Below are positions 1 to 9,809 of a stretch of DNA of 64,000 bases, piece after piece. The number at the start of each line of letters is the position of its first letter. The stretch's first letter is position 1. Source of the stretch: Corynebacterium accolens (GTDB lineage Bacteria > Actinomycetota > Actinomycetes > Mycobacteriales > Mycobacteriaceae); contig NZ_CP046605.1 of NCBI RefSeq assembly GCF_023520795.1, forward strand, positions 1,967,438-2,031,437, given 5' to 3'. The notes below the pieces were generated by a model, which ran no database searches, was not told the origin of the DNA, and saw only the letters and a program-made list of their open reading frames with translations. The position numbers and the translations under genes are program-made.

Positions 1-341
1 ACGATATTGTCCTGGCGTAGCAAGGCCAGGTGTTCAGCGCTGCGCTCTTCTGCGGGGCTTAGCCTATCGATGCGGTGCGAGCGCCCCGTGCCGCGCTGAT
101 CGAGGAGGATGACGCGATAGCGCTCGAGCGCCTTGCCGATAAGCCCCGTCGGCTTGACCGGCCGCGGGGCCGGAAAACCCGGGCCGCCCTGCAGGTACAA
201 AAGCGCCGGCAGGTCCTCGCCTCCTGGCGGGATGATTTCACGGGCATAGAGATCAAAAGTCCCGCGCGGATTGTCATAATCCCACGGGACTTCAAGGGTG
301 TGTTCAATAATATCGTGGCCGAAGCGGCGGTAGTGAGTCAT
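1..341 (-). CDS. Alpha/beta hydrolase, proline iminopeptidase-like (3' end outside window)
   Basis: Reading the minus strand from the ATG at 341 gives an open frame running off the window, about 113 residues seen. It starts MTHYRRFGHDIIEHTLEVPW and carries two hallmarks of the S33 proline iminopeptidase branch of the alpha/beta hydrolases: an oxyanion-type QGGPGF near residue 48 and LLDQRGTGRS near residue 79. The catalytic Ser-Asp-His would lie beyond the edge. Family members release N-terminal proline or act on small esters and amides in the cytoplasm. The upstream neighbour pflA ends 11 bp away on the same strand, so it could be co-transcribed with the pfl genes, but nothing links the functions. 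Confidence 0.8.
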   Translation of the reverse strand, partial: MTHYRRFGHDIIEHTLEVPWDYDNPRGTFDLYAREIIPPGGEDLPALLYLQGGPGFPAPRPVKPTGLIGKALERYRVILLDQRGTGRSHRIDRLSPAEERSAEHLALLRQDNI

Positions 342-352
342 GCCCACCCAGG

Positions 353-1222
353 TTAGTAGACCTCCAGGCCCTTTGCGCGGAAAACGTCGCGGACTTTTTC
401 CACGTCCTCCGGTTTCGGCGGCTTGGTATCTGCCAAGTGGTAGGTCATATCGAGCCCCTCCCACTTGTCCTTGCCCATATTGTGGAAGGGCAAGACCTCG
501 ACGCGCTCCACATTGGACTTCCACCGCGCCACAATGGAGGCGACGTTTTCGACGTTCTCGGCCGAATCCGTCAGGCCCGGCACGACGACGAAGCGAATCC
601 ACACCGGCTTGCCTATCGCGTTGAGGCGGTCACCAAAATCGAGCGTGGGCTGCAGCTGGCGCCTCGTTACGCGCTGATAGGTTTCCTCGTCGCCCGACTT
701 CACGTCCAGCAGCACAAGATCGATATTGTCCAGGTCCTCATCGCGCAGGCGCGAGCCTAAGAAGCCTGAGGTATCGATGGTGGTGTGGATGCCGGCGTCG
801 TGGACCTCCTTAAGCACGCGGCGGGTAAACGCAATCTGGAAGAGGGGCTCACCACCGGAGATGGTCAGGCCACCACCGGAGGCCTGGAAGATGGGCTTGT
901 AGCGCTTGATGCGTTTGACCACATCGTCGACCCGCTCCAAGGTGCCGGTCTTCATCTCCATGGTGTCCGGGTTATGGCAATACTGGCAGCGCAGGGGGCA
1001 GCCGGACATGAACATGGTCATGCGGGTGCCCGGGCCGTCGACGGCGGTTACCAGCTCCCAAGAGTGCACGAGGGCGATATCGCCGGTGCGGCGCGCCTCC
1101 ATGAGCTCGGGGCGGGTAATCTCATCGAGTTCGTGGTCGGTTCCCAGGCCCGCGGCAACACCGCGAACGCGCTCGCCGGATTCCGGCGACAGGGTGACCA
1201 CACCAGTAATGCCATCAGCCAT
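353..1222 (-). CDS. pflA: Pyruvate formate-lyase activating enzyme
   Basis: Radical-SAM activase of 289 residues that installs the glycyl radical on pyruvate formate-lyase under anoxic conditions. The [4Fe-4S] cluster motif is Cys75-x3-Cys79-x2-Cys82 (SGCPLRCQYCHNPDT), followed by the GGE-type SAM-binding stretch (SGGGLTISGGEPL). There is an N-terminal extension of roughly 45 residues compared with the E. coli enzyme. The ATG at 1222 lies 2 bp after the stop of the glycyl-radical gene, so the two are translationally close and form one operon pflB-(radical domain)-pflA. Substrate here must be the separate 83-residue chain rather than a C-terminal domain of PflB. Confidence 0.95.
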   Translation of the reverse strand: MADGITGVVTLSPESGERVRGVAAGLGTDHELDEITRPELMEARRTGDIALVHSWELVTAVDGPGTRMTMFMSGCPLRCQYCHNPDTMEMKTGTLERVDDVVKRIKRYKPIFQASGGGLTISGGEPLFQIAFTRRVLKEVHDAGIHTTIDTSGFLGSRLRDEDLDNIDLVLLDVKSGDEETYQRVTRRQLQPTLDFGDRLNAIGKPVWIRFVVVPGLTDSAENVENVASIVARWKSNVERVEVLPFHNMGKDKWEGLDMTYHLADTKPPKPEDVEKVRDVFRAKGLEVY

Positions 1223-1224
1223 GA

Positions 1225-1476
1225 TTATGAACCCTGGTGGAAGGTGCGGGAAATGACGTCAAGCTGCTGCTCCTTTGTGAGCTTGACAAAGTTGACCGCG
1301 TAGCCAGAGACGCGAACGGTGAGGTTCGGGTACTTCTCTGGGTGCTCGACGGCATCTTCCAGCGTGGACTTGTCCAGCACGTTGATGTTGGCGTGGTACA
1401 GGCCAGAGTTCATCTTGTGCTCGTCGCGGCTGGCCTTCATGTCTGAAAGGCGTTCTGCATAGGTTGGGGTTGCCAT
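1225..1476 (-). CDS. grcA: Stand-alone glycyl-radical domain of pyruvate formate-lyase
   Basis: An 83-residue protein that is essentially the C-terminal glycyl-radical domain of PFL. It contains [20 protein letters not shown]; the radical glycine would be Gly58 in RVSGY, followed by [15 protein letters not shown] as in full-length PFL. E. coli GrcA (YfiD, about 127 residues) is a spare part for damaged PFL, but here the neighbouring PflB lacks this domain altogether, so this chain must be an obligatory subunit. The ATG at 1476 has its own Shine-Dalgarno (AAGGAGA) in the 23-bp gap after pflB, which argues for a genuine gene rather than a sequencing frameshift. Confidence 0.9.
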   Translation of the reverse strand: MATPTYAERLSDMKASRDEHKMNSGLYHANINVLDKSTLEDAVEHPEKYPNLTVRVSGYAVNFVKLTKEQQLDVISRTFHQGS

Positions 1477-1499
1477 GATGGTTCTCCTTGTCGTGATTC

Positions 1500-3587
1500 T
1501 TATTGTTCCATGATGAAGCCGGCATCCAGCACGCCCACCAGGTTGGTGATGCGCTCTTCTGGGGTGCGGCCCAATCCGGACGGGGTGATGGTATTGGTCA
1601 GCGAGATGCCGTCCAGGGCATCCTTGTAATCCAACTTGCCCACCGACAGCATGGAGGCGACCATGCCGTGGTTATCCGCGCCGTTTTCTGGGTTAGCACC
1701 CGGGGAGAAGGGGGTGCCGGCCTTGTGGCCCGACGGGAAGGAACCTGTTGCCTTGCCGTAGACCACGTTGGAGGTAATGGTCAGCACGGACTGGGTGGGG
1801 ATGGCGTTGCGGTACATCGGGATGGCCTTAATCTTTTCCATCACGGTGTGCACGATGGTGGCGGCGATATCATCGGCGCGGTCATCGTCGTTGCCGTAGA
1901 ACGGGAATTCGCCTTCGGTGATGTAATCCGTAATCAGGCCGGTCTCATCCCGGACCGGGGTGACCTTGGCGTACTTGATGGCAGAAAGCGAATCGGCGAC
2001 GATGGAAAGTCCCGCGATGCCGCAGCCCATGGAGCGGATGATATTGGAATCATGCAGCGCCATTTCCACGGCCTCGTAGGCGTACTTATCGTGCGAGTAG
2101 TGGATGATGTTCAGTGCCTCGACGTAGGTGCCAACCACCCAGTCCAGCATCTCCTCGTACTTTTGCCAGACCTCGTCGAAATCCAACGGGCCATCGCCTT
2201 GAATCGGCTCGTAGCCTTCGACGATTTGCTTGCCGGAGACCTCATCCCGGCCGCCGTTCATGGCATAGAGCAGGGCCTTGGCGGCATTGACGCGGGCGCC
2301 GAAGAACTGCATCTGCTTGCCCACTTCCATCGGGGACACGCAGCAGGCAATCGCCGCGTCATCGCCCCACTCATCGCGAATCTGGCGATCAGACTCGTAC
2401 TGGATGGAGGAGGTTTCAATGGAGATGTGTGCGCAGAATTCCTTGTAGCCTGCGGGCAGCTCCGGATCCCAGAAAATGGTGATATTCGGCTCCGGTGATG
2501 GCCCCAGGTTGATCAGGGTCTGCAGGAGGCGGAAGGAAGTCTTGGTGACCATGTGGCGGCCGTCGCTGCCGAAGCCGGCATCGGACCAGGTGGCCCAGTA
2601 CGGGTCGCCGGAGAAAATCTGGTCATAGTCGATGGTGCGCAGGAAGCGGACAATGCGCAGCTTCAGCACGAGCGCGTCGATGATTTCCTGTGCCTGCTCC
2701 TCGGTGATGATGCCAGCGGCCAAGTCGCGCTCGAAGTAGCAGTCGAAGAACGCGGACAGGCGGCCGATGGACATGGCGGCGCCGTCCTGGGACTTGATGG
2801 AGGCGAGGTAGCCAAAGTAGGTCCACTGCACGGCCTCGTGTGCGGTGCGCGCCGGCTCGGAGATGTCAAAACCGTAGGACTCGGCCATCGCCTTGAGCTT
2901 CTTCAGGGCCTTGATCTGCTCGGAGTGCTCCTCGCGGTAGCGGGCCCAGTGCTCGGAAAAGCCGGCATCGGCAATGGCATCGCGGGCCTCAATCTTTTCC
3001 TGGATGAGGAAGTCCACGCCGTACAGCGCCACGCGGCGGTAATCGCCGATGATGCGGCCGCGGCCATAGGCATCGGGCAGGCCGGTGATGATGTGTGATG
3101 AACGGGCGGCGCGGATGCGCGGGGTGTAGATATCGAAGACCGCATCGTTGTGGGTCTTGCGGTAGCGGGTGAAGATCTTCTCCACCTCGGGGTCTACCTC
3201 TTTACCTGCCTCGCCGATGGCCTGCTTAACCATGCGCCAGCCACCGAACGGCATCATGGCGCGCTTGAGCGGCGTATCGGTTTGTAGGCCGACGATGACG
3301 TCATCGTCTTCTGAGATGTAGCCGGCCGGGAAGGCATCGATATCGGTCGGGGTGTGCGTATCGACATCGTAAATGCGCTTTTCGCGCTCGACTGACAGGT
3401 AGTCCTTTTCCAGGGTGTCCCACACGCGCAGCGTCTTATCGGTGGGGCCAGCGAGGAAGCTGGAATCGCCGTCATAAGGCGTGTAGTTGCGCTGGATGAA
3501 ATCGCGGACGTTGATGCCCTCGGTCCAAGGGCCGGGCGCAAAACCTTCCCACCCTTGATACTGCTGGGGCTTAGTTGCGGTAGTCAT
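1500..3587 (-). CDS. pflB: Pyruvate formate-lyase large chain lacking glycyl-radical domain
   Basis: Converts pyruvate and CoA to acetyl-CoA and formate in mixed-acid fermentation. The 695-residue protein keeps the thiyl pair Cys415-Cys416 in IACCVSPM and the whole barrel, but stops after [14 protein letters not shown], just where other PFLs (about 760 residues) continue into the glycyl-radical domain. That domain is encoded by the next gene, so the enzyme should be a two-chain complex. Start: the ATG at 3587 follows AGAAGGGA; an in-frame TTG at 3608 would add seven residues but has no ribosome site. Transcribed with the radical domain gene and pflA. Confident in family, and the split is seen directly. 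Confidence 0.95.
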   Translation of the reverse strand: MTTATKPQQYQGWEGFAPGPWTEGINVRDFIQRNYTPYDGDSSFLAGPTDKTLRVWDTLEKDYLSVEREKRIYDVDTHTPTDIDAFPAGYISEDDDVIVGLQTDTPLKRAMMPFGGWRMVKQAIGEAGKEVDPEVEKIFTRYRKTHNDAVFDIYTPRIRAARSSHIITGLPDAYGRGRIIGDYRRVALYGVDFLIQEKIEARDAIADAGFSEHWARYREEHSEQIKALKKLKAMAESYGFDISEPARTAHEAVQWTYFGYLASIKSQDGAAMSIGRLSAFFDCYFERDLAAGIITEEQAQEIIDALVLKLRIVRFLRTIDYDQIFSGDPYWATWSDAGFGSDGRHMVTKTSFRLLQTLINLGPSPEPNITIFWDPELPAGYKEFCAHISIETSSIQYESDRQIRDEWGDDAAIACCVSPMEVGKQMQFFGARVNAAKALLYAMNGGRDEVSGKQIVEGYEPIQGDGPLDFDEVWQKYEEMLDWVVGTYVEALNIIHYSHDKYAYEAVEMALHDSNIIRSMGCGIAGLSIVADSLSAIKYAKVTPVRDETGLITDYITEGEFPFYGNDDDRADDIAATIVHTVMEKIKAIPMYRNAIPTQSVLTITSNVVYGKATGSFPSGHKAGTPFSPGANPENGADNHGMVASMLSVGKLDYKDALDGISLTNTITPSGLGRTPEERITNLVGVLDAGFIMEQ

Positions 3588-3898
3588 AATTCCCTTCTTC
3601 TGGGTCAAATTTCCCGGGGCACATGCCGCCTTTTTCTTCCCGCAGCATCAAGCCCCGTCACCTCTCCATTGTCGGCCCGATTCGCGAAATTAACAACCAT
3701 AAACATCGCCGTGAGCACCAGTTATAAACCGGTCATCATACTTTGCTGGTAGCCCGATTTATATAAACCTCCCGTACGTTTTTGTTCGGGGGCAATCTAG
3801 CCCCGATCGTGGCTTTGCTCACGTACACTTTGGCGCCGACCTGCGTGTACCTCTACTGTTAAGGCGGTCAGCTTCGCTTCCGTAACAAGGAGGACTTC
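3588..3898. promoter_or_regulatory. Divergent regulatory region, pfl operon / purine permease
   Basis: No gene seen. This AT-rich stretch must carry promoters for the minus-strand pfl operon and the plus-strand permease. A 17-bp imperfect palindrome at 3717-3733 (ACCAGTTATAAACCGGT, arms ACCAGTT/AACCGGT with one mismatch) is a candidate operator; I cannot assign it to a known regulator. A strong Shine-Dalgarno AAGGAGG for the permease lies at 3887-3893. Confidence 0.45.
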
Positions 3899-5806
3899 GT
3901 GGCGTCCCAGCCCAAGCACCCCGTAGACATCGTTCCCCCCGCGCCGAAACTCGCCGCCCTTGGGCTGCAGCACGTCCTCGCGTTTTATGCCGGGGCGGTC
4001 ATCGTCCCGCTGCTCATCGCCAGCTCGTTGAACCTGGACGCGGAAACTACCATCCACCTCATCAATGCCGACCTTTTAACCTGCGGCATTGCGACGATCA
4101 TTCAGTCGGTGGGCATCGGCAAGCATATTGGCGTGCGCCTGCCCATCGTGCAGGGCGTGACCACGACGGCGGTATCGCCCATCATCGCGATTGGCCTGGG
4201 AGCCACCGACGGCGAGGGCGGGGTGGCATCGCTGCCCACGATTTACGGCGCCATCATCGTCGCGGGCCTTTTTACCTTCTTCGCCGCGCCAGTCTTTGGC
4301 AAGGTGCTGCGCTTCTTCCCGCCGGTGGTTACCGGTTCGGTGCTGCTGGTGATGGGCACCTCGCTGCTGGCGGTATCGGCCAATGACTTTGTCAATTATG
4401 CCGAGGGCGTGCCGGCCACGCGCGATTTGCTCTATGGCTTTGGCACGCTGGCGGTCATCATTATGGTGCAGCGTTTTTCCTCCGGCTTCGTGGGCACGTT
4501 GGCGGTGCTCATCGGCTTGGTCCTGGGCACGGGCGTGGCGCTCGCGCTTGGCGATGCCTCCTTTAGCGAAGTCTCCTCCTCCCCCGCCCTCGGCATTACG
4601 ACGCCGTTTTATTTCGGCATGCCGAAATTCGACCTCGTGGCGATCTTCTCGCTGATTATCGTCATGATCATCACGATGGTGGAAACGACTGGCGATGTAT
4701 TTGCCACCGGCGAAATCGTCAAAAAGCGCATCCGCCGCGATGATGTGGTGCGCGCCATCCGCGCCGATGGCGTTTCTACCCTAGTGGGCGGCGTCATGAA
4801 TTCCTTCCCCTATACCTGCTTTGCGCAAAACGTGGGCCTGGTGCGCCTGACCAATGTGAAATCGCGCTGGGTGGCCGTAGCAGCCGCGGGGTTCATGATC
4901 GTGCTGGGCCTGTTGCCGAAGGCCGGCGCGGTGGTCGCCGCGATTCCGTCGCCGGTGCTCGGCGGCGCATCGCTCGCGCTTTTTGCCAACGTGGCGTGGG
5001 TGGGCCTGCAGACCATTGCAAAGTCGGATCTCAGCGATGGCCGCAACTCCGTCATCGTCACCTCCGCGCTGGGCCTGGCCATGCTGGTGACCTTCAAGCC
5101 GGAGGTTGCCACTGCCTTCCCGGAGTGGGCGCAGACCTTCGTTTCTTCTGGCATGTCCATCGGCGCGATTACCGCCATTCTGCTCAACTTGTTGTTCTTC
5201 CACACCGGCAGCGCGAGCACGCAGGTCTCGCGCGCCGATGGCAAGGGCGTGAGCCTCAACGAGCTGAACGAGGCCTCGCGCGAGGAGTTCACCGCCGCGC
5301 TGCGCCCGCTCTTTAATAATGAGACCTGGCCGCTGGAGCTAGCCTGGCAGTCCCGGCCGTTTAGCGATGTCAACGAGCTGCGCGCCGCCATCCAGGTTGC
5401 CGTGCTGACCGCGGATGCTGAACGCCGCGATGCGCTCATCCACGACTACCCCGCGATGGACGAGCTGCTTTTGGCCTCTGCCGATGAGGCGGCGAATATT
5501 TCCGCCGACCGCGGCTCGCTGGGACTCAGCGAGCTTGACGACGTGCAAACCGAGCGCATTACCGAGCTATCTGCCGCCTACCGCGAGCGCTTTGGAATGC
5601 CCTTTGTCGCGTACCTCGATACCAATGACACGGTGGAGCGCGTCATCGATGCCGGCGTGCGGCGCCTGGCCAATTCCGATGCGCAGGAATATCGCATTGC
5701 TCTCAGCGAAATCGTCGAGATCGCCAATGACCGCTTCGATATCCTGCTTGCCGATGCCAACCCCGTCCGCTCCTCCTGGGACCGCAAGTTCACCGAGGTA
5801 GATTAG
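3899..5806 (+). CDS. NCS2 purine (urate/xanthine) permease fused to OHCU-decarboxylase-like domain
   Basis: A 635-residue fusion. Residues about 1-440 are an NCS2 nucleobase transporter of the urate/xanthine branch: LGLQHVLAFYAGAVIVPL at the start, VETTGD in the substrate-binding helix and NSFPYTCFAQNVGL later, with 12-14 membrane segments. Residues about 455-630 match the 2-oxo-4-hydroxy-4-carboxy-5-ureidoimidazoline decarboxylase fold of urate breakdown (LNELNEASREEFTAAL at the start, AAYRERFGMPFVAYL, EIVEIANDRF). By eye the catalytic His of the family HPxL motif is Tyr517 (LIHDYPAM) and the catalytic Glu-Gln pair is Asp537-Arg538, so decarboxylase activity is doubtful; a sensor or scaffold role is possible. 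GTG start chosen from AAGGAGG six bases upstream. Monocistronic, with its own terminator. Confidence 0.88.
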   Translation: MASQPKHPVDIVPPAPKLAALGLQHVLAFYAGAVIVPLLIASSLNLDAETTIHLINADLLTCGIATIIQSVGIGKHIGVRLPIVQGVTTTAVSPIIAIGLGATDGEGGVASLPTIYGAIIVAGLFTFFAAPVFGKVLRFFPPVVTGSVLLVMGTSLLAVSANDFVNYAEGVPATRDLLYGFGTLAVIIMVQRFSSGFVGTLAVLIGLVLGTGVALALGDASFSEVSSSPALGITTPFYFGMPKFDLVAIFSLIIVMIITMVETTGDVFATGEIVKKRIRRDDVVRAIRADGVSTLVGGVMNSFPYTCFAQNVGLVRLTNVKSRWVAVAAAGFMIVLGLLPKAGAVVAAIPSPVLGGASLALFANVAWVGLQTIAKSDLSDGRNSVIVTSALGLAMLVTFKPEVATAFPEWAQTFVSSGMSIGAITAILLNLLFFHTGSASTQVSRADGKGVSLNELNEASREEFTAALRPLFNNETWPLELAWQSRPFSDVNELRAAIQVAVLTADAERRDALIHDYPAMDELLLASADEAANISADRGSLGLSELDDVQTERITELSAAYRERFGMPFVAYLDTNDTVERVIDAGVRRLANSDAQEYRIALSEIVEIANDRFDILLADANPVRSSWDRKFTEVD

Positions 5807-5813
5807 GATCCGC

Positions 5814-5854
5814 AAAAGCACCGCAGTTCTTCAAGCAAGTACTGCGGTGCTTTT
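5814..5854 (+). terminator. Intrinsic terminator after purine permease
   Basis: Perfect 14-bp inverted repeat (AAAAGCACCGCAGT at 5814-5827, ACTGCGGTGCTTTT at 5841-5854) with a 13-base loop. The A and T runs make it work in either direction, so it may also end minus-strand transcripts of the adjacent tRNA-Leu gene. Confidence 0.85.
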
Positions 5855-5858
5855 CTTG

Positions 5859-5940
5859 TGCGCCCGGTGAGACTTGAACTCACACGTCATAAGACACTAG
5901 AACCTAAATCTAGCGCGTCTGCCAATTCCGCCACGGGCGC
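5859..5940 (-). tRNA. tRNA-Leu (anticodon TAG)
   Basis: Minus-strand cloverleaf of 82 nt with acceptor GCGCCCG/CGGGCGC, discriminator A, long variable arm typical of class II tRNAs, and anticodon loop TTTAGGT giving TAG. The CCA end is not encoded. Confidence 0.93.
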
Positions 5941-6030
5941 GAGCAACGTTGAATAGTGTACACGGCGGGCTGATAAACAAGAAACCAGGGGCATTCCGTA
6001 TTGCGGCGGCGGATAGGTAGGCTGGGTGAG

Positions 6031-6513
6031 GTGAGTATGCACGAGGATCAGAAGAAACGGCGCGTGAAGGTGCGGTGGTGGCACATCGCCCTCGTCATTT
6101 TTTTCGTGGTGCTTTTCCTCTTCCTCGCCTATTGGCAGTGGACGCGCTTCCGCTCCGGCTCGGGCACTTTCCAGAACTTGGGCTATGCCTTCCAGTGGCC
6201 TCTTTTTGCCGTGTTCGTGGTCTATGCCTATCGCACCACGCTGCGCTATGAAAATGAGCGCCTCGCCGCGGAAAACGAAGCCCGCGAGATGGATTCGCTG
6301 CAGGCCTCAGAAAACGCCGACGCAGAATCTAGTTCGTCCGATGGTTCTGAGGTGAGGGGTTCGGCGGAGAAAACCGCCATCGATGAGGATTTCTTGCCGC
6401 AGCGCCCGCAGCTAAATGTGGAAGAGTTTAATGCGTTGAATCAGCCCCGGCGCCGCCGCGGGTCCACCGCAGAGGATCGCGGCGAAGGCCCGACAGATAA
6501 AAGGAGAAAATAA
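6031..6513 (+). CDS. Small membrane protein, unknown function
   Basis: Two predicted membrane helices (about residues 16-36, very rich in Phe/Leu/Val, and about 52-68) follow a basic N-terminus (EDQKKRRVKVRWWH), then a charged helix likely to form a coiled coil (RYENERLAAENEAREMD) and a low-complexity Ser/Glu tail ending in a basic RRRRG...DKRRK stretch. I do not recognise a named family. GTG at 6031 lies exactly 7 nt after TAGGCT and fits a leaderless transcript; ATG at 6037 is the alternative. It ends 3 bp before the DUF3817 gene, so the two are probably one operon. Confidence 0.75.
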   Translation: MSMHEDQKKRRVKVRWWHIALVIFFVVLFLFLAYWQWTRFRSGSGTFQNLGYAFQWPLFAVFVVYAYRTTLRYENERLAAENEAREMDSLQASENADAESSSSDGSEVRGSAEKTAIDEDFLPQRPQLNVEEFNALNQPRRRRGSTAEDRGEGPTDKRRK

Positions 6514-6516
6514 ATC

Positions 6517-6867
6517 ATGACAAACCAGGTACACCCAGACCGCAAGGCGCGCATCCGCGGCCCGCTGAAGTTCTTTTCCATCGCGGCCACGGTGACCGGT
6601 ATCTTCCTGATCATCCTGGTCATCCGCATGTTCTTCCAGTACGTCATGGGAGCAGAAATCCCGGAATGGGCGACCTATATCGCCATCGTGCACGGCATCG
6701 CGTACATGACCTACCTGCTGTCCATCCTGATTCTGGGCCCGCGCGCGCTGTGGCCCGCCGGCAAGCTGATTACCACCGCGCTCGCCGGCGTGGTGCCTTT
6801 CCTGTCCTTCTGGATGGAGCACAAGCGCCGCAAGGAAATCGAGGAGCAATTCCAGCTCAACGCTTAA
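6517..6867 (+). CDS. DUF3817 family membrane protein
   Basis: A 116-residue protein with three membrane segments and the DUF3817 signature: LKFFSIAATVTGIFLIILV, then HGIAYMTYLLSILIL, and a last helix ending in FWMEHKRRKEIEE. DUF3817 proteins are short integral membrane proteins common in actinobacteria, with no established reaction. The start ATG follows AAAGGAGAAAATAAATC. It is the second gene of a two-gene operon and converges tail to tail with rdgB (stop codons abut at 6867/6868). Confidence 0.88.
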   Translation: MTNQVHPDRKARIRGPLKFFSIAATVTGIFLIILVIRMFFQYVMGAEIPEWATYIAIVHGIAYMTYLLSILILGPRALWPAGKLITTALAGVVPFLSFWMEHKRRKEIEEQFQLNA

Positions 6868-7463
6868 TTAGCCGGCCAGCTCCGCAATGAACGGGGCTAG
6901 CTGGGAAAGGGCGCGGCCGCGGTGCGAGACCGCGTTCTTTTCCGCAGGCGACATTTCCGCCGCAGAACGCGGCTCGCCTTCTGGTTGGAAGAGCGGGTCG
7001 TAGCCAAAACCATTAGCGCCGCGCGGCTCGCGCAAAAGCTTGCCCTCCCAGCGGCCCTCAGCCACGCGCTCTGTGCCTTCGGGGGTCACGAGGGCGCACA
7101 CGGAGACGAAGGCAGCGGCGCGCCGATCATCCGGCACATCCGCCATCTGCGCCAAGACTAGGTCATTATTGGCCTGGTCGTTGCCATGTTCGCCGGACCA
7201 GCGGGCAGAGAGCACCCCGGGCATGCCGTTGAGCTCCTCGATGGCCAGCCCGGAATCATCCGCGATGGTCACCAGGCCCGTGGCGGCGGCCCCAGCGCGG
7301 GCCTTAATGAGCGCGTTATCGGCAAAGGTGCGGCCATTTTCGACGGGCTCTGGGTAGGGTTCGACCTCGGAAAGCAGGCGCAGCTCCACGCCCTCGATGC
7401 CCGCCTCGGACAAGATACGATCGAGCTCGGCCAGCTTCTTCGGATTGCCGGAGGCGACGAGGA

Positions 7464-7470
<7 letters not shown>
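6868..7470 (-). CDS. rdgB: XTP/dITP pyrophosphatase, RdgB/HAM1 family
   Basis: House-cleaning nucleotidase of 200 residues that hydrolyses XTP, ITP and dITP to monophosphates, keeping deaminated purines out of DNA and RNA. Family motifs are all present: [11 protein letters not shown] near the start, [35 protein letters not shown], and FGYDPLF with SHRGRAL at the end. Its start overlaps the stop of rph by 7 bp, the usual actinobacterial rph-rdgB arrangement, so it is translated from the same message. Confidence 0.95.
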
Positions 7471-8192
<722 letters not shown>

Positions 8193-8207
8193 GCCCTCCA
8201 GCGTAAC

Positions 8208-8969
8208 TTAGAACTGCATGCCCGCAGTACCCAGCACGATTTCGCCGTCGAATTCCTCTCGTGCCGCCGCCACGGTGGCCTCAGCATCGCCCCAGGGCTG
8301 GATGTGGATTAGTACCAGCGTGCGAACGCCCGCTTCCCGCGCCGCGCGCCCCGCTTCCGCGCCCGACATGTGCATGCCGGGTGCCATGCCCTCGGAGGAA
8401 GCACCCCAGGTGGCCTCGCAGAGGAAGAGATCGGCGCCCCGGGCGGCATCGACAAGCGCGGGCGTATAAGACGTATCGCCGGAATAGGTAATGGTCTTGC
8501 CGGTCTTGGCGTGCTCGATGCGCAGCGCATAGGCCTCAACCGGGTGATTGACGGGGAAGGGGGTGATAAAGACGTCATCGACAAGCTGGCGCTCCCCCGC
8601 CACCCACGGGCTAAACGCCAAGGTATCGGACATATCGTCCATCCCATTTACCTCGTCAGAGGACAGGCGGCCTAGGTGCGTCGGCGTGGCGGAGGGGCCG
8701 AAGCAGAAGTTACGCGAGGCCGCCGGGGCGGTGGGATGGAAGCGGCGCCACACCATGAGGGAGGGAAAATCCGCGCAGTGATCCGCGTGCAGGTGGCTAA
8801 AGGCCACGTGAGCATCGCACGGATCCTGCAGTTGAGCTAGCTGGCCCAGCGTGCCCGAGCCCATATCCAGGATGATGGACGGTGCATTGTCGAAGGACAC
8901 GACATAGCCGGAGGCAGGATTGTCTGCGGTGGGTACGCTACCGGAGCAGCCTAGGATGGTCAGCTTCAT
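8208..8969 (-). CDS. MBL-fold metallo-hydrolase (cyclic nucleotide phosphodiesterase-like)
   Basis: Metallo-beta-lactamase fold protein of 253 residues starting MKLTILGCSGSVPTADNPAS, with the zinc motif HLHADHCADF and later His/Asp ligands in YSGDTSYTP, LCEATWG and LIHIQPWGD. It resembles the actinobacterial Rv1339-type family, for which cAMP phosphodiesterase activity has been described; I cannot tell the substrate from sequence. I placed the start at the conserved MKLTILG at 8969; an in-frame upstream start at 8999 would add ten unconserved residues. A short inverted repeat GGAACCAATAGTTCC sits directly upstream. Confidence 0.85.
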   Translation of the reverse strand: MKLTILGCSGSVPTADNPASGYVVSFDNAPSIILDMGSGTLGQLAQLQDPCDAHVAFSHLHADHCADFPSLMVWRRFHPTAPAASRNFCFGPSATPTHLGRLSSDEVNGMDDMSDTLAFSPWVAGERQLVDDVFITPFPVNHPVEAYALRIEHAKTGKTITYSGDTSYTPALVDAARGADLFLCEATWGASSEGMAPGMHMSGAEAGRAAREAGVRTLVLIHIQPWGDAEATVAAAREEFDGEIVLGTAGMQF

Positions 8970-9029
8970 GGAACCAATAGTTCCATGAATCCGGCCCAAA
9001 TGCTGGTACCGCGCGCAAAAGGGGGAGGA

Positions 9030-9809
9030 TTAGCCGATCTGCGGGCCCAAAAAGCGCGTGGCCAGCTGGGCGAAGACCTCTGGATCACCGGTGGATTCGA
9101 AGGAATGGACCGTCTGGTTGCCCTCGGGGGCGAGCATGTCCGTTTCCGTGAGCAGGCGCATGACGTCCTTGGTGGTTTCCTCTGAGGAGGTCACCAGGGA
9201 CACGTTTTCGCCCATGGCGAGCTGGATGGTGCCGGTAAGCAGCGGGTAGTGCGTGCATCCCAGGACCAAGGTGTCCACGCCCTGGGCCTGCAGGGGCGCA
9301 AGGTAGCCCTCGGCGACGCCGAGGATCTGGCGGCCCGCGGTAATCCCGCGCTCGACAAAGGGAACGAAGTCCGGGCAGGCCGCGGCTACCGCCTCAACAT
9401 TGGGGTTGACCGCGAACAGGTCCTGGTACGCGCCGGATTTGATGGTGCCCTCAGTGCCGATGACGCCGATCTTGCCATTGCGCGTGGTGGACATGGCGCG
9501 GCGCACGGCCGGGCGGATGACCTCCAGGATGGGGATATCATAGCGCTCGCGGGCATCGTGCAGGAAGGCCGCGGTGGCGGTATTGCAGGCGATGACCAGC
9601 ATCTTGCAGCCGCGTTCTACCAGCTCATCGGCGATATCCTGGGAAAAGGCCCGCACCTGCGAGATGGGCCGCGGGCCGTAGGGGCCGTGGGCGGTATCAC
9701 CCTTATAGATAACGGATTCTTGCGGCAGCTGCTCCATTACCGCGCGGGCCACGGTCAGCCCGCCGACGCCCGAGTCAAAGATGCCGATGGGAGACGACGC
9801 GTTGGGCAT
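9030..9809 (-). CDS. murI: Glutamate racemase
   Basis: Cofactor-independent racemase supplying D-glutamate for peptidoglycan, 259 residues. Both catalytic cysteines are visible: [11 protein letters not shown] near residue 75 and LGCTHYPLL near residue 188, along with the N-terminal [15 protein letters not shown] and the [11 protein letters not shown] segment. Start ATG at 9809 overlaps the last base of the rhomboid gene stop, so it belongs to the run of minus-strand genes from clpS to rph. Confidence 0.96.
   Translation of the reverse strand: MPNASSPIGIFDSGVGGLTVARAVMEQLPQESVIYKGDTAHGPYGPRPISQVRAFSQDIADELVERGCKMLVIACNTATAAFLHDARERYDIPILEVIRPAVRRAMSTTRNGKIGVIGTEGTIKSGAYQDLFAVNPNVEAVAAACPDFVPFVERGITAGRQILGVAEGYLAPLQAQGVDTLVLGCTHYPLLTGTIQLAMGENVSLVTSSEETTKDVMRLLTETDMLAPEGNQTVHSFESTGDPEVFAQLATRFLGPQIG

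Noticed and set aside
1476-1500. The pflB split as a simple frameshift error
   Set aside because: The second gene has its own ATG and Shine-Dalgarno, a 23-bp spacer, and about 20 extra N-terminal residues not present in full-length PFL, so an indel cannot rejoin them cleanly.
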